Positions 8,006 to 16,217 of a stretch of DNA of 64,000 nt are shown piece by piece. The notes beneath the pieces were generated by a model. That model saw only the letters and a list, made by a program, of their open reading frames with translations. It was not told where the DNA came from and ran no database searches. The stretch is from Modestobacter italicus (GTDB taxonomy: Bacteria; Actinomycetota; Actinomycetes; Mycobacteriales; Geodermatophilaceae), in NCBI RefSeq assembly GCF_019799965.1, contig NZ_JABGCJ010000004.1:62001-126000 (forward strand), given 5' to 3'. Position numbers and translations under genes: made by a program. Position 1 is the first letter of the stretch; the number at the start of each line of letters is the position of its first letter.

Positions 8006-8770
8006 GTGCCGTTCACCGGCAGCCACCCCGCCGCCGTCCTGCCGTTCCTGCGCACTCCGCTGCCCGCCTCGGCGCTGGTTGCCGGCAGCATCGCCCCCGA
8101 CCTGCCGTACTACGCGCCGGTGCACCCCGGGTTCGCCACGCACACCACGCTCGCCGTGCTGACCGTGGACCTGCTGCTCGGCGCGCTGCTCTGGGCACTG
8201 TGGCACGGGCTGCTGTCCGGGCCGGCGCTGGAGTTCGCCCCCGCAGGTGTCCGAGGCCGACTGGACGACGTGCGGCCGGGGCTGGGCCGGCGCCTGCGCA
8301 CACCGCGGCAGGCAGCGCTGGTCGTGGCGGGGCTGCTGGTGGGCGCCGCGACGCACGTGCTGTGGGACGAGTTCACCCACCCCGGCCGGTGGGGCACCGA
8401 GCACGTCGCCCTGCTGCGGGGCTCGTGGGCCGGCCTGCCCGCGCACCGGTGGGCCCAGGAGGGCAGCGGCGTGCTCGGGCTCCTGCTCCTGCTCGGCTGG
8501 CTCGCGTGGTGGTGGCGGCGGTCGGCTCCCGTCCCAGCCACGGGACGGTCGGCCTGGTGGGCACCCTGGCTGGCCGTGGTGGTGTCCGGCCTCGTCGGCG
8601 GGCTGACCGCCCTCCCCGGCGCGGCCGACGCGCGATCGGCCGCGGTCGAGGCCGCCTTCCGCGGTGGGGGCGTGGCGGCGGCGAGCGCGCTGACCCTGGC
8701 CCTGGCCTCGTGGGCGGTCAGGTGGGCACGGACGAGCGCCCGCCCCGGCCGGAGCCGGGACGGGCGCTGA
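8006..8770 (+). CDS. DUF4184 family membrane protein
   Basis: A 254-residue integral membrane protein. The N-terminus PFTGSHPAAVLPF and SIAPDLPYY are characteristic of DUF4184, and THVLWDEFTHPG supplies conserved His and Asp residues resembling the HxxxD clusters of membrane metal-dependent hydrolases. Five or six hydrophobic helices are visible. Function is unknown; the sequence pattern recalls the YdjM/PAP2-like membrane hydrolases, but this is only a resemblance. It is two bases downstream of the TetR gene. Confidence 0.82.
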   Translation: MPFTGSHPAAVLPFLRTPLPASALVAGSIAPDLPYYAPVHPGFATHTTLAVLTVDLLLGALLWALWHGLLSGPALEFAPAGVRGRLDDVRPGLGRRLRTPRQAALVVAGLLVGAATHVLWDEFTHPGRWGTEHVALLRGSWAGLPAHRWAQEGSGVLGLLLLLGWLAWWWRRSAPVPATGRSAWWAPWLAVVVSGLVGGLTALPGAADARSAAVEAAFRGGGVAAASALTLALASWAVRWARTSARPGRSRDGR

Positions 8771-8797
8771 TCGCGACCACCCCCGAGGGGCGTGCCG

Positions 8798-9091
8798 TCA
8801 GGAGATCGCGAGGGTCGTCTCGTTCAGGCCGACCTCGGCGTCGATGGCACGCTCGGCGCGCCCGACCGGCGCCAGCGACCGCAGGGTCCACTGCCCCGGC
8901 GCGGCGAAGAACCGGAACTCACCCTCCGGGCTGGTCACCACCTCGGCGGTGAACTCACCCGTGGCGTCCAGCAGCCGGACGTAGGCACCGGCCACCGGGG
9001 CGCCGTCGTGCCACACCGATCCCTGGATGACGGTCTGGGTGCTCAGGTCGACACCTGCCAGGCTGCCGCCCTGCTTCGGGGCTCCGCACAT
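8798..9091 (-). CDS. sseC: DUF1416 protein (SseC-like), partner of the sulfurtransferase
   Basis: A 97-residue protein. MCGAPKQGGSLAGVDLSTQT at the N-terminus and the beta-rich body (GSVWHDGAPVAGAYVRLLD, FRFFAAPGQWTLR) are typical of DUF1416, a carboxypeptidase-regulatory-like small beta-sandwich fold. In actinobacteria it is nearly always directly downstream of a CysA2/SseA-type rhodanese, as here (six-base gap). A role in sulfur transfer is inferred from that linkage. A Cys at position 2 could carry a persulfide, but this is speculation. Confidence 0.9.
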   Translation of the reverse strand: MCGAPKQGGSLAGVDLSTQTVIQGSVWHDGAPVAGAYVRLLDATGEFTAEVVTSPEGEFRFFAAPGQWTLRSLAPVGRAERAIDAEVGLNETTLAIS

Positions 9092-9097
9092 GTCAGC

Positions 9098-9925
9098 TCA
9101 CTTCTCGATCGGGACGCCGACCAGCGAGCCGTACTCGACCCAGGAGCCGTCGTAGTTCTTGACGTCGGACTTGCCGAGCAGCTCGCGCAGGACGAACCAG
9201 GTGTGGCTCGAGCGCTCACCGATGCGGCAGTAGGCGATCGTCGGCTTGGCCTCGTCGAAGCCCTGCTCGGCGTAGAGCTTGGCCAGCTCCTCGTCGCTCT
9301 TGAACGTGCCGTCCTCGTTGGCCGCCTTGCTCCACGGGATGTTCATCGCCGTGGGGACGTGCCCACCCTTCTGCGCCTGCTCCTGCGGCAGGTGCGCCGG
9401 GGCGAGGATCTTGCCGGAGAACTCGTCGGGCGAGCGCACGTCGATGATGTTCTTGCTGCCGATCGAGGCCACGACCTCGTCGCGGAAGGCGCGGATCGAC
9501 AGGTCGGGCTCGCTGGCGCGGTAGGTGGTGGCCGGGCGCTCCACGGTGTCCTTCGACAGCGGGCGGCCGTCGAGCTCCCACTTCTTGCGGCCACCGTCGA
9601 CAAGCTTCACGTCGCGGTGCCCGTAGAGCTTGAAGTACCAGTAGGCGTAGGCGGCGAACCAGTTGTTGTTGCCGCCGTAGAGGACCACGGTGTCGTCGTT
9701 GCCGATGCCGCGCGAGGACAGCAGCGCCTCGAACGCCTCACGGCCGACGAAGTCACGGCGCAGCGGGTCCTGCAGGTCGGTCTTCCAGTCCAGCTTGACG
9801 GCACCCTCGAGGTGGCCGCCGTCGTAGGCGCTGGTGTCCTCGTCGACCTCGACGAAGACGATGCCCGGGTCACCCAGGTGCTCCTGGGCCCAGTCGGCGG
9901 TGACGAGCACGTCGCTACGGCTCAT
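9098..9925 (-). CDS. cysA2: Thiosulfate sulfurtransferase (two-domain rhodanese)
   Basis: A 275-residue tandem rhodanese that moves sulfane sulfur from thiosulfate to a thiol acceptor. The N-terminal inactive domain covers residues 1-130. The C-terminal domain has DVRSPDEFSGK and the catalytic loop AYCRIGERSSHTWFV, with the persulfide-forming Cys in CRIGERS, the loop seen in mycobacterial CysA2/CysA3. The ATG at 9925 follows GGAGGAACC. It heads a two-gene operon with the DUF1416 protein and is preceded by a Cys-rich leader peptide at 10076, implying cysteine-responsive control. Confidence 0.95.
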   Translation of the reverse strand: MSRSDVLVTADWAQEHLGDPGIVFVEVDEDTSAYDGGHLEGAVKLDWKTDLQDPLRRDFVGREAFEALLSSRGIGNDDTVVLYGGNNNWFAAYAYWYFKLYGHRDVKLVDGGRKKWELDGRPLSKDTVERPATTYRASEPDLSIRAFRDEVVASIGSKNIIDVRSPDEFSGKILAPAHLPQEQAQKGGHVPTAMNIPWSKAANEDGTFKSDEELAKLYAEQGFDEAKPTIAYCRIGERSSHTWFVLRELLGKSDVKNYDGSWVEYGSLVGVPIEK

Positions 9926-10075
9926 GGTGGTTCCTCCATCAGTGGGGGGCTGGCGGTGCGGACGTCGTGCGGTGCGGCGGTACGGAGCCGGTCCCGGTGC
10001 CGGTGGCACGGGGTGGCGACGGACGGCGGTCCAGGAGCGGCGGGACGGGGCGGGCACGTCCGGGCGGGGAGGCCC

Positions 10076-10150
10076 TCAGCAGGCCGGACAGAGGCAGCTG
10101 CCGACGCGGCACAGGTCGACTGTGCGGCGCGAGGTCAGCAGGGTGCCCAC
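10076..10150 (-). CDS. Cysteine-rich leader peptide upstream of cysA2
   Basis: A 24-codon ORF from GTG at 10150 to TGA. The peptide reads MGTLLTSRRTVDLCR, then VGSCLCPAC: the RxxVDLCR core of actinobacterial leader peptides, and four Cys codons in the last eleven. Mycobacteria use such leaderless poly-Cys ORFs as cysteine-responsive attenuators, including at the cysA2 locus. Ribosome stalling at Cys codons when charged tRNA-Cys is scarce is thought to alter folding of the downstream RNA. The 150-base region down to cysA2 contains an imperfect GC-rich hairpin (CCCGGTGCC pairing with GGCACGGGG) that could be the target. Confidence 0.8.
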   Translation of the reverse strand: MGTLLTSRRTVDLCRVGSCLCPAC

Positions 10151-10156
10151 GGCGCG

Positions 10157-10162
10157 AGGGTA
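10157..10162 (-). promoter_or_regulatory. Leaderless -10 element of the leader peptide/cysA2 transcript
   Basis: TACCCT on the minus strand ends six bases before the leader GTG, so the transcript should begin at or next to the start codon. It lies just downstream of the thioredoxin-like gene, giving cysA2 its own promoter within the larger minus-strand gene run. Confidence 0.65.
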
Positions 10163-10167
10163 ACGGA

Positions 10168-10518
10168 TCACCGCGACACCGGCGTGTGGGCGTCGACCAG
10201 GGCGCTCAGCTCCGCGGAGCTCGGCGCGCCGGTGGACCGCGCGACGACGGCCCCGGAGCGGCCCAGCCAGAGCACGGTCGGGGTGACCCGGACGTCCAGG
10301 GCCCGGACGGCGTCCAGGTGGCTCTCCGCGTCGACGTGCACGTGCACCAGCCCCGGCCGGGTGCGCTGCAGCTGCTGCAGCCGGGCCCGGGTGGCCCGGC
10401 AGGGGCCGCAGAACGCGGTGGAGAACTGCACGGCGGTCAGCTCGGCGTCGCCCGGGCGCACACCCAGTCCGGACAGGACGGCGAGCTGCCGGTCGTCGGG
10501 TGCGGCGGGGGCGTCCAT
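10168..10518 (-). CDS. Thioredoxin-family protein
   Basis: A 116-residue protein with FSTAFCGPCRATRARLQQL around residues 33-51, the CGPC redox centre of thioredoxins, and a cis-Pro segment VRVTPTVLWLG. There is no signal peptide, so it is a cytosolic thiol-disulfide reductase or peroxide/sulfur relay protein. A GTG at 10521 is an alternative start. By position it corresponds to M. tuberculosis Rv0816c (thiX). It sits between lmeA and the cysA2 leader on the same strand. Confidence 0.85.
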   Translation of the reverse strand: MDAPAAPDDRQLAVLSGLGVRPGDAELTAVQFSTAFCGPCRATRARLQQLQRTRPGLVHVHVDAESHLDAVRALDVRVTPTVLWLGRSGAVVARSTGAPSSAELSALVDAHTPVSR

Positions 10519-10571
10519 CACCGGGACAACGGGCGGCCGGCCGCAGGGATTCCGCCCGGCGCGAGCCGGGG

Positions 10572-11261
10572 TCAGCCCTGCAGCACCGTGTCGGTCGCCT
10601 CGACCCGGACGTCCACCCCGCCGGCCGCCGGCTCCACGCCGGTCAGCTGCAGCCCGAACGGGAGCGCGGGCACCGCGTAGGAGAAGTCGAGCAGGTCCGC
10701 CGCCCGGTCCACGACGACCCCGGGCACGTCCACCCCGGCCGCGGCCGCGGTGTCGACGTCGACGACGACGTCCTGCCCGTCCAGCGCCAGCGTCCCGGTG
10801 GCGGTGACCGGGAACTCGACGCCCAGCACCTCCAGCGTCCGGGTGATCCGCAGCCCGTCGCCGTCCTGCTCCAGCACGGTGTCGCCGCCGAGCTGCTGGG
10901 CCAGCAGCTCGTAGGAGAGGGTGGCCGTGCCGTCCACCTGCTCGACCGGGATCTGCTGCACCGACCCGGACAGCGCGTCGGAGAGCGGCACCTGCACACC
11001 CCGCAGCGACACGTCGGCCCGGGTGCCCGCCGGCTGCCCCAGCTCCTCGGCGGTCAGGCTGATCCGCACGTCCTCGTACCGGCCCGCGACCGCCTGGGTG
11101 AGGAACGGGAACCCGGTGATGTCCACCTCCGGGGTGCCGGCGAGCCCGCCCCGGTCGGCGAGCTGCTCGGCGACCCGTCCCTCGGCCACCCGCACGCCCA
11201 CCCGGTCGGCGACCACCAGCAGGCCGACGACGATCACCAGGGAGATCAGCAGCGCCTTCAC
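10572..11261 (-). CDS. lmeA: LmeA/DUF2993 family phospholipid-binding envelope protein
   Basis: A 229-residue protein with an N-terminal hydrophobic anchor (LLISLVIVVGLLVVA, residues 4-18) followed by a beta-rich DUF2993 domain, including VDITGFPFLTQAVAGRYEDV, the most conserved stretch of the family. In mycobacteria LmeA is a periplasmic lipid-binding protein needed for mannan elongation in lipomannan. Position between thioredoxin and GlnR matches Rv0817c. The precise lipid ligand here is inferred only. The GTG at 11261 was chosen because it gives the short N-terminal anchor. Confidence 0.82.
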   Translation of the reverse strand: MKALLISLVIVVGLLVVADRVGVRVAEGRVAEQLADRGGLAGTPEVDITGFPFLTQAVAGRYEDVRISLTAEELGQPAGTRADVSLRGVQVPLSDALSGSVQQIPVEQVDGTATLSYELLAQQLGGDTVLEQDGDGLRITRTLEVLGVEFPVTATGTLALDGQDVVVDVDTAAAAGVDVPGVVVDRAADLLDFSYAVPALPFGLQLTGVEPAAGGVDVRVEATDTVLQG

Positions 11262-11283
11262 CCTGCCGAGTGTGCCCGCCCGG

Positions 11284-12105
11284 TCAGCCCGTGCCGTGCA
11301 CCGCGAGGGCGTAGGCCACCGGCGCGGCGGCGGCCAGCGGCAGGACCGCCTGCACCACCGGCAGCGCCCAGGTGCGCTCGCCCCGTTCCACCGCGACGTA
11401 GGACGCCGCGAGGGCCACCAGGGCGGCCACCCCGCCCAGCGCCGCCCCGTAGATCGCCGCCGACAGCGCGTCCAGCAGCACGCCCTCGGTGCGCCGCAGC
11501 ACCGCGACCACCACGGCGGCGGCCACCGCGAGCCCGAGGCCGAGCAGCCCCCGCGGCACGTCCGGGGCGATCTGCGGCCGGGGCAGCACCAGGTCGACCA
11601 GGTGACCGACCAGCAACGCGGCGCCCACCGCCAGCACCGCCGTCCCGACCGCCCGACCACCGCCGTCCAGCCGGCCCACGGCCAGCAGCACGGCCAGCGC
11701 GCACACCGAGCCGAGCAACAGGACGACGCCGGCCAGCGAGGCCACCAGGTAGAGCCGGGGCGCCGGCCGGGTCATCTGGTGCACGACGGCGGCCAGGAAG
11801 CCCAGGCCGAGCACCGCCAGCACGACGTCCAGCTGGGGACGGTCGGGCAGCAGCAGCGCCAGGTCGGCGCCGACGGCGGCGACCGCGCCCAGCGCGAGTG
11901 ACCCGGCGAAACCGCGGATCCCGGTGGCCACCACCCACCCGGCGACCAGCGCCAGCTGCAGGGTGAGCACCGCGGCCACCCGGCCGGCGTCGCCGAGCAG
12001 CGCCGGCAGCCCGGCTGCGACCAGCACCAGGACGACGACCGCACCGGCGGCCGGCAGGTGGTGGACGCGCGGCGACATCGTCGGGTGCACGTCGGCGTCG
12101 CTCAC
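11284..12105 (-). CDS. Polytopic membrane protein of unknown function
   Basis: A 273-residue protein with about eight hydrophobic helices spread along its length (AVVVLVLVAAGLPALL, VLAVLGLGFLAAVVH and so on) and short polar loops. No transporter motif or catalytic signature is visible. The GTG at 12105 overlaps the stop of the upstream alpha/beta hydrolase in a GTGA, so the two are translationally coupled. lmeA follows after 22 bases, suggesting an envelope-related operon. Confidence 0.72.
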   Translation of the reverse strand: MSDADVHPTMSPRVHHLPAAGAVVVLVLVAAGLPALLGDAGRVAAVLTLQLALVAGWVVATGIRGFAGSLALGAVAAVGADLALLLPDRPQLDVVLAVLGLGFLAAVVHQMTRPAPRLYLVASLAGVVLLLGSVCALAVLLAVGRLDGGGRAVGTAVLAVGAALLVGHLVDLVLPRPQIAPDVPRGLLGLGLAVAAAVVVAVLRRTEGVLLDALSAAIYGAALGGVAALVALAASYVAVERGERTWALPVVQAVLPLAAAAPVAYALAVHGTG

Positions 12106-12947
12106 CCTGGGATCGTCGCAGAGAGAGCCGGGCCGGCCGGGACCGTGCGCCCGCCCGTGTCGCCGGCGCCGACCGCGGTCACCGCCCACCGGCCGATCCG
12201 GTGGGCCAGCGCCGCTGTCATGCCGCTCTCCGCGTGGCCCGTGTCCGGCTCCAGCCAGACGGTCGCCGCCGGCCCGGCCGCCTGGGCCAGCGTCCGGAAG
12301 TGCTCGACCGGGAAGTACTCGTCACGGTCGCCGTGCACCAGGAGCAGCGGCAGCGGGGCGATCGCGCTGACCAACTGCACCGGCGCGGCGGGCACCGTGG
12401 CCCACGGGACGTCCAGCCGGAGCCCGAGCAGGGCTGCACCCAGCCGGCGGCCCACCGTCGTCTCCAGCAGCCAGTGCACCCGGCGCATCGGCCGGGTGTC
12501 CCGCACGTACCAGCGACTCACCGCGCTCACGCTGACCACCGCGTCGGGCCGGTGCTGACCGACCGCGGCGTGGCGGAGCACCACACCACCGCCCATCGAC
12601 AGCCCGACCGTGACCACCGGCCCCGCCCCGGCGGCGCGCGCCGCGCGCACCGCGGCGTCGACGTCGGCGAGCTCCGGCTCGCCACCGGCCGACGACCCGC
12701 CACCGGAGGAGCCGTGCCCGCGCGCGTCCAGGGCCCGCACGTCTCCGAAGGCGGTCAGCCACCCGGCCAGCCGGGCGAAGGACTCCCGGGACACCGAGTG
12801 GGTGAAGCCGTGTGCGACCACGAAGGTGGGGTGCCCGGCAGGCACGCCGGGACCGGCCGGGAAGGCCAGCCCCGCCAGCCGCACCCCGTCGCCGCTGCGG
12901 ACCCGGATGACACGTCCCCCCACGAGAGGGAGGGAGCGGCGGCGCAC
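12102..12947 (-). CDS. Alpha/beta-hydrolase (serine esterase/lipase-like)
   Basis: A 281-residue alpha/beta-hydrolase. VVAHGFTHS supplies the oxyanion region, VTVGLSMGGGVVL the nucleophile elbow (Ser of GLSMGG), LLLVHGDRDEYFP the acid Asp, and EPDTGHAESG the catalytic His. No signal peptide is seen. The family includes esterases, lipases and acyl-transfer enzymes; the substrate is unknown. It is the first gene of a minus-strand run toward lmeA and is divergent from glnR. Confidence 0.88.
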   Translation of the reverse strand: MRRRSLPLVGGRVIRVRSGDGVRLAGLAFPAGPGVPAGHPTFVVAHGFTHSVSRESFARLAGWLTAFGDVRALDARGHGSSGGGSSAGGEPELADVDAAVRAARAAGAGPVVTVGLSMGGGVVLRHAAVGQHRPDAVVSVSAVSRWYVRDTRPMRRVHWLLETTVGRRLGAALLGLRLDVPWATVPAAPVQLVSAIAPLPLLLVHGDRDEYFPVEHFRTLAQAAGPAATVWLEPDTGHAESGMTAALAHRIGRWAVTAVGAGDTGGRTVPAGPALSATIPG

Positions 12948-12953
12948 GTCGGC

Positions 12954-12959
12954 TATCCT
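12954..12959 (+). promoter_or_regulatory. -10 element of the glnR promoter
   Basis: TATCCT lies 60 bases before the glnR ATG, in the 72-bp divergent gap; GAGGAGACGAC before the ATG is the ribosome binding site. No convincing -35 is seen. Confidence 0.4.
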
Positions 12960-13019
12960 GCCCTCTCACCTCGACAGCGCAGTCGACGGCCTGGGATCAC
13001 ACCCCAGTGAGGAGACGAC

Positions 13020-13757
13020 ATGCGACTCGTGCTCATGACCTCGGCCCGCCAGGCGACCACGGAGGTCCTCCCCGCCCTGGGGTTGCTGGCCCACCAGGTG
13101 CGCGTGGTGGCCCCGGAGCTGTCCAGCCTGCTCGACGGGGACGCCGGGGACGTCGTGCTCGTCGACGCCCGGCACGACCTCGTCTCCGCCCGGACGCTGT
13201 GCTCTCTGCTCGCCTCCACCGGGGTCGCCGCCTCTCTCGTGGCCGTCCTGTCCGAGGGCGGGCTCGTCGCACTGTCCGCCGACTGGGGCGTCGACGACGT
13301 GGTGCTCGACACCGCGGGTCCGGCCGAGGTCGACGCGCGGCTCAAGTGGGCGACCGCCCGCCGCCTGGCCGCGGCGACGCCGGCCGACGGTGCCGACGGC
13401 GGCGTGACCAAGGCCGGTGAGCTGGTGATCGACGAGCACAGCTACTCGGCCAAGCTCCGTGGCCGGCCGCTGGACCTCACCTACAAGGAGTTCGAGCTCC
13501 TCAAGTACCTGGCGCAGCACCCGGGCCGGGTCTTCTCCCGCGCCCAGTTGCTGCAGGAGATCTGGGGCTACGACTACTTCGGTGGCACCCGCACCGTCGA
13601 CGTCCACGTCCGCCGGCTGCGCGCCAAGCTCGGCACCGAGCACGAGGCGCTGATCGGCACCGTCCGCAACGTGGGCTACAAGCTCGACCAGCAGGTCGCC
13701 GACGCGACCGCCGCGGCGAACGTGGCCGCCGGCGACGCCGGCGCGCCGCTGTCCTGA
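13020..13757 (+). CDS. glnR: GlnR, orphan OmpR-type nitrogen regulator
   Basis: A 245-residue regulator. The receiver-like N-terminal domain keeps Asp49 (VVLVDARHD) but lacks the usual acidic pocket and the conserved Lys, as in known GlnR proteins, which act as non-phosphorylated homodimers. The C-terminal winged helix carries [20 protein letters not shown], then [20 protein letters not shown], near-identical in kind to M. tuberculosis GlnR (Rv0818). GlnR controls glutamine synthetase, ammonium transport and nitrate assimilation. The downstream neighbour mshD is the same as in mycobacteria. Confidence 0.93.
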   Translation: MRLVLMTSARQATTEVLPALGLLAHQVRVVAPELSSLLDGDAGDVVLVDARHDLVSARTLCSLLASTGVAASLVAVLSEGGLVALSADWGVDDVVLDTAGPAEVDARLKWATARRLAAATPADGADGGVTKAGELVIDEHSYSAKLRGRPLDLTYKEFELLKYLAQHPGRVFSRAQLLQEIWGYDYFGGTRTVDVHVRRLRAKLGTEHEALIGTVRNVGYKLDQQVADATAAANVAAGDAGAPLS

Positions 13758-13767
13758 GCCCGGTCCG

Positions 13768-14763
13768 CTGAGCGCCGACCCGGTCCTCGTCGAGGCGAGC
13801 GACCGCCTGCCGACCGCCGCCGTCGCCGAGGTGCAGACGCTGCTGGCCGCAGCGTCGGCCGCCGACGGCGTCCGCCCGGTGTCGGAGGAGGCGGAGCTGC
13901 GACTGCAGCACGGCGGGCCGGCCGGCGGCGCCGACCTCACCGCCCGCTCGGCCGACGGCACGCTGCTGGGCTACGCCCGGCTGGAGGTGCCCCCGGGCGA
14001 GCCCGAGGCGGAGGCGGAGCTGGTCCCGGAGGCGGAGGCGGAGCTGGTCCCGGAGGCGGAGGCGGAGCTGGTCGTGGCGCCCTTCGCACGCCGGCGTGGG
14101 GTGGGCACCGCGCTCGCCACCCGGCTGGAGGCACTGGCCGCCGACCGCCCGTTGCGCGTGTGGGCGCACGGGGAGCTGCCCGGCTCGGCCGAGCTGGCCC
14201 GCGGCCGCGGTTACGAACGCGCCCGGGTGCTGATGCAGATGCGCCGTCCGCTGGACGGCGTCGACCCCGACCCCCGGCCAGCACTCCCCGCCGGGGTGCG
14301 GATCGCCACCTTCCGTCCCGGCGTGGACGAGGACGCCTGGCTGCAGGTCAACGCCCGGGCCTTCGCCGCCCACCCGGAGCAGGGTCGCTGGACCCGGGAG
14401 GACGTGGCCCTGCGGGAGGCCGAGCCGTGGTTCGACCCCGCCGGCCTGTTCCTCGCCTGGCGGGACGAGCCCACCGGCCCCCGCCTCCTCGGCTCGCACT
14501 GGACGAAGGTCCACCCGGCCGGTGACGTCGGCCCTGAGCCGGCCGGTGAGGTCTACGTGCTGGGGATCGACCCCGACGCCCAGGGCATGCGGCTGGGCCG
14601 GGCCCTCACCGACGTGGGGCTGGCGCACCTGCGCGCCGCCGGGCTGTCCCAGGTGCTCCTCTACGTGGAGGAGGACAACACGGCAGCCGTCTCGCTGTAC
14701 GAGCGCAGTGGCTTCACCCGGCACGCCGTGGACGTCTCCTGGCGTCGCGCCCCGCGGGGCTGA
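13768..14763 (+). CDS. mshD: Mycothiol synthase MshD
   Basis: Acetyl-CoA:Cys-GlcN-Ins acetyltransferase, the last step of mycothiol synthesis. Two GNAT domains are seen: the N-terminal one with RRRGVGTALA as CoA loop, the C-terminal catalytic one with GEVYVLGIDPDAQGMRLGRAL, then YVEEDNTAAVSLYERSGF. HWTKVHP and HPEQGRWT are MshD signatures. The N-terminal alpha-helix known from MshD begins before the first GTG (13831). No ATG, GTG or TTG exists in frame between the glnR stop and that point, so a CTG at 13768 is proposed; GTG 13831 would give a truncated protein. The strand before the N-terminal CoA loop carries a triplicated eight-residue unit. Confidence 0.88.
   Translation: MSADPVLVEASDRLPTAAVAEVQTLLAAASAADGVRPVSEEAELRLQHGGPAGGADLTARSADGTLLGYARLEVPPGEPEAEAELVPEAEAELVPEAEAELVVAPFARRRGVGTALATRLEALAADRPLRVWAHGELPGSAELARGRGYERARVLMQMRRPLDGVDPDPRPALPAGVRIATFRPGVDEDAWLQVNARAFAAHPEQGRWTREDVALREAEPWFDPAGLFLAWRDEPTGPRLLGSHWTKVHPAGDVGPEPAGEVYVLGIDPDAQGMRLGRALTDVGLAHLRAAGLSQVLLYVEEDNTAAVSLYERSGFTRHAVDVSWRRAPRG
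14002..14073 (+). repeat. Three in-frame 24-bp tandem repeats inside mshD
   Basis: Three consecutive copies of an eight-codon unit encoding PEAEAELV (14002-14025, 14026-14049, 14050-14073). Copies differ only at the Pro codon. The last copy runs into VAPFARRRGVG, the acetyl-CoA loop of the N-terminal GNAT domain. This looks like recent slippage. Confidence 0.9.
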
Positions 14764-14859
14764 ACGACCGCCGTCGGACCTCCGCGAGCCCGTTCCGGGG
14801 GCCGGTTCACCCGTTGGACGTACACCGTCGGCCGAGTCGTGGCCCACGTCTCAAGGGGC

Positions 14860-14914
14860 GTTCATCCCTCGTTCATCGAGGCACCCGGATCCGTCCACCT
14901 GGCCTGCTTAGCGT
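14860..14914 (+). promoter_or_regulatory. PHO box and -10 element of the pst operon
   Basis: GTTCATCCCTC (14860-14870) and GTTCATCGAGG (14871-14881) are adjacent direct repeats with the 11-bp period recognised by PhoP-type phosphate regulators in actinobacteria. TAGCGT (14909-14914) is the likely -10; its -35 window falls directly after the box. A weaker GTTCACC half-site lies at 14805. The arrangement predicts induction of pstS under phosphate limitation. Confidence 0.75.
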
Positions 14915-14977
14915 CCTCGTCGTTCGGTTCCCCCTGCCCGGCTCCGACGTCCGGGCACACCAGCGAAAGGCACTGAG

Positions 14978-16093
14978 TTGAAGCTCAGCACCACGACGCG
15001 CGCCACGGCCGTGTCCGCGGCGCTCGCCGCATCCCTCGCTCTCGCCGCCTGCGGCGCCTCCAACGAGGACAACGGCAACGACAGCGGCTCCGGGAGCGAC
15101 AGCGCCGAGCAGCTCAGCGGCACCCTCGTCGGCGCCGGCGCCAGCAGCCAGGAAGCGGCCATGCAGGGCTGGCGCGCCGGCTACTCCGAGGTGCAGTCCG
15201 GCGTGACGGTCAACTACGACCCGATCGGCTCCGGCGGTGGCCGGGAGCAGTTCCTCGCCGGCGGCACCGACTTCGCCGGTTCCGACGCCGCCCTGGACGA
15301 GGAGGAGCTCGCCACCGCCGAGGAGCGCTGCGGCGCCTCGGGCATCTTCGAGCTGCCGAACTACATCTCCCCCATCGCGGTCGTCTACAACCTCGAGGGC
15401 GTCGACGAGCTGAACCTCTCCCCCGAGGTCGTCGCCGGCATCTTCAACCAGCAGATCACCACCTGGAACGCCCCGGAGATCGCCGAGGACAACCCCGACG
15501 TCGAGCTCCCGGACACCGCCATCACCCCGGTGAACCGGTCCGACGAGTCGGGCACCACGGAGAACTTCACCGAGTACCTCGTCGCCGCTGCCGGCGACGC
15601 CTGGCCGCACGAGGCCAGCGGCGACTGGCCGGTGTCCGGTGGCGAGGCCGCCCAGGGCACCTCTGGTGTCATCCAGGCCGTCACGGCCGGCCAGGGCACC
15701 ATCGGCTACGCCGACCTGAGCCAGGCCGGTGACCTGGGCGTCGCAGCGATCGGTGTCGGCGAGGAGTTCGTCGCGCCGTCCGCCGAGGCCGCCGCTGCGG
15801 TCGTCGAGAACTCCGAGACGCTCGAGGGTCGCGGCGAGTACGACTTCGCCATCGAGCTCGCCCGCGACACCACCGAGTCGGGCAACTACCCGATCGTCCT
15901 GGTGAGCTACCACGTCGGCTGCATCGAGTACGAGGACCAGGAGACCGCCGACCTGGTCAAGGACTTCATCGGCTACGTGATCAGCGAGGACGGGCAGGAC
16001 GCTGCGGCCGAGGCCGCGGGCAGCGCCCCGATCTCCGACGCACTGCGGGAGCAGGCCCAGACCGCGGTCGACGCCATCACGGCCGGCAGCTGA
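14978..16093 (+). CDS. pstS: Phosphate-binding lipoprotein PstS
   Basis: A 371-residue periplasmic binding protein of the high-affinity phosphate ABC transporter. The signal peptide ends in LALAACG with lipidated Cys25. An acidic Gly/Ser linker follows, then the PBP domain with GAGASSQ, GSGGGREQF and NRSDESGTTENF, the loops that bind phosphate. The start is TTG at 14978, preceded by GAAAGG. It is first in pstSCAB and sits behind a PHO box. A large hairpin after its stop probably stabilises its mRNA relative to pstCAB. Confidence 0.96.
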   Translation: MKLSTTTRATAVSAALAASLALAACGASNEDNGNDSGSGSDSAEQLSGTLVGAGASSQEAAMQGWRAGYSEVQSGVTVNYDPIGSGGGREQFLAGGTDFAGSDAALDEEELATAEERCGASGIFELPNYISPIAVVYNLEGVDELNLSPEVVAGIFNQQITTWNAPEIAEDNPDVELPDTAITPVNRSDESGTTENFTEYLVAAAGDAWPHEASGDWPVSGGEAAQGTSGVIQAVTAGQGTIGYADLSQAGDLGVAAIGVGEEFVAPSAEAAAAVVENSETLEGRGEYDFAIELARDTTESGNYPIVLVSYHVGCIEYEDQETADLVKDFIGYVISEDGQDAAAEAAGSAPISDALREQAQTAVDAITAGS

Positions 16094-16111
16094 CAGAGTC
16101 GGCGACAAGCA

Positions 16112-16159
16112 CCACGCGGCGGCCCGGAGTGTCCACTCGGACACCCCGGGCCGCCGTGG
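16112..16159 (+). terminator. Strong hairpin between pstS and pstC
   Basis: Left arm CGGCGGCCCGG-AGTGTCC pairs with GGACAC-CCCGGGCCGCCG around a short loop. There is no T-run, and pstC follows in the same operon, so partial termination or 3'-end protection of abundant pstS mRNA is more likely than full termination. Confidence 0.6.
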
Positions 16160-16217
16160 CACGTCCCAGCCCCCGCAGTCCCCTGCACACCGCAGCACGA
16201 ACCCGACGGAGCGATCG

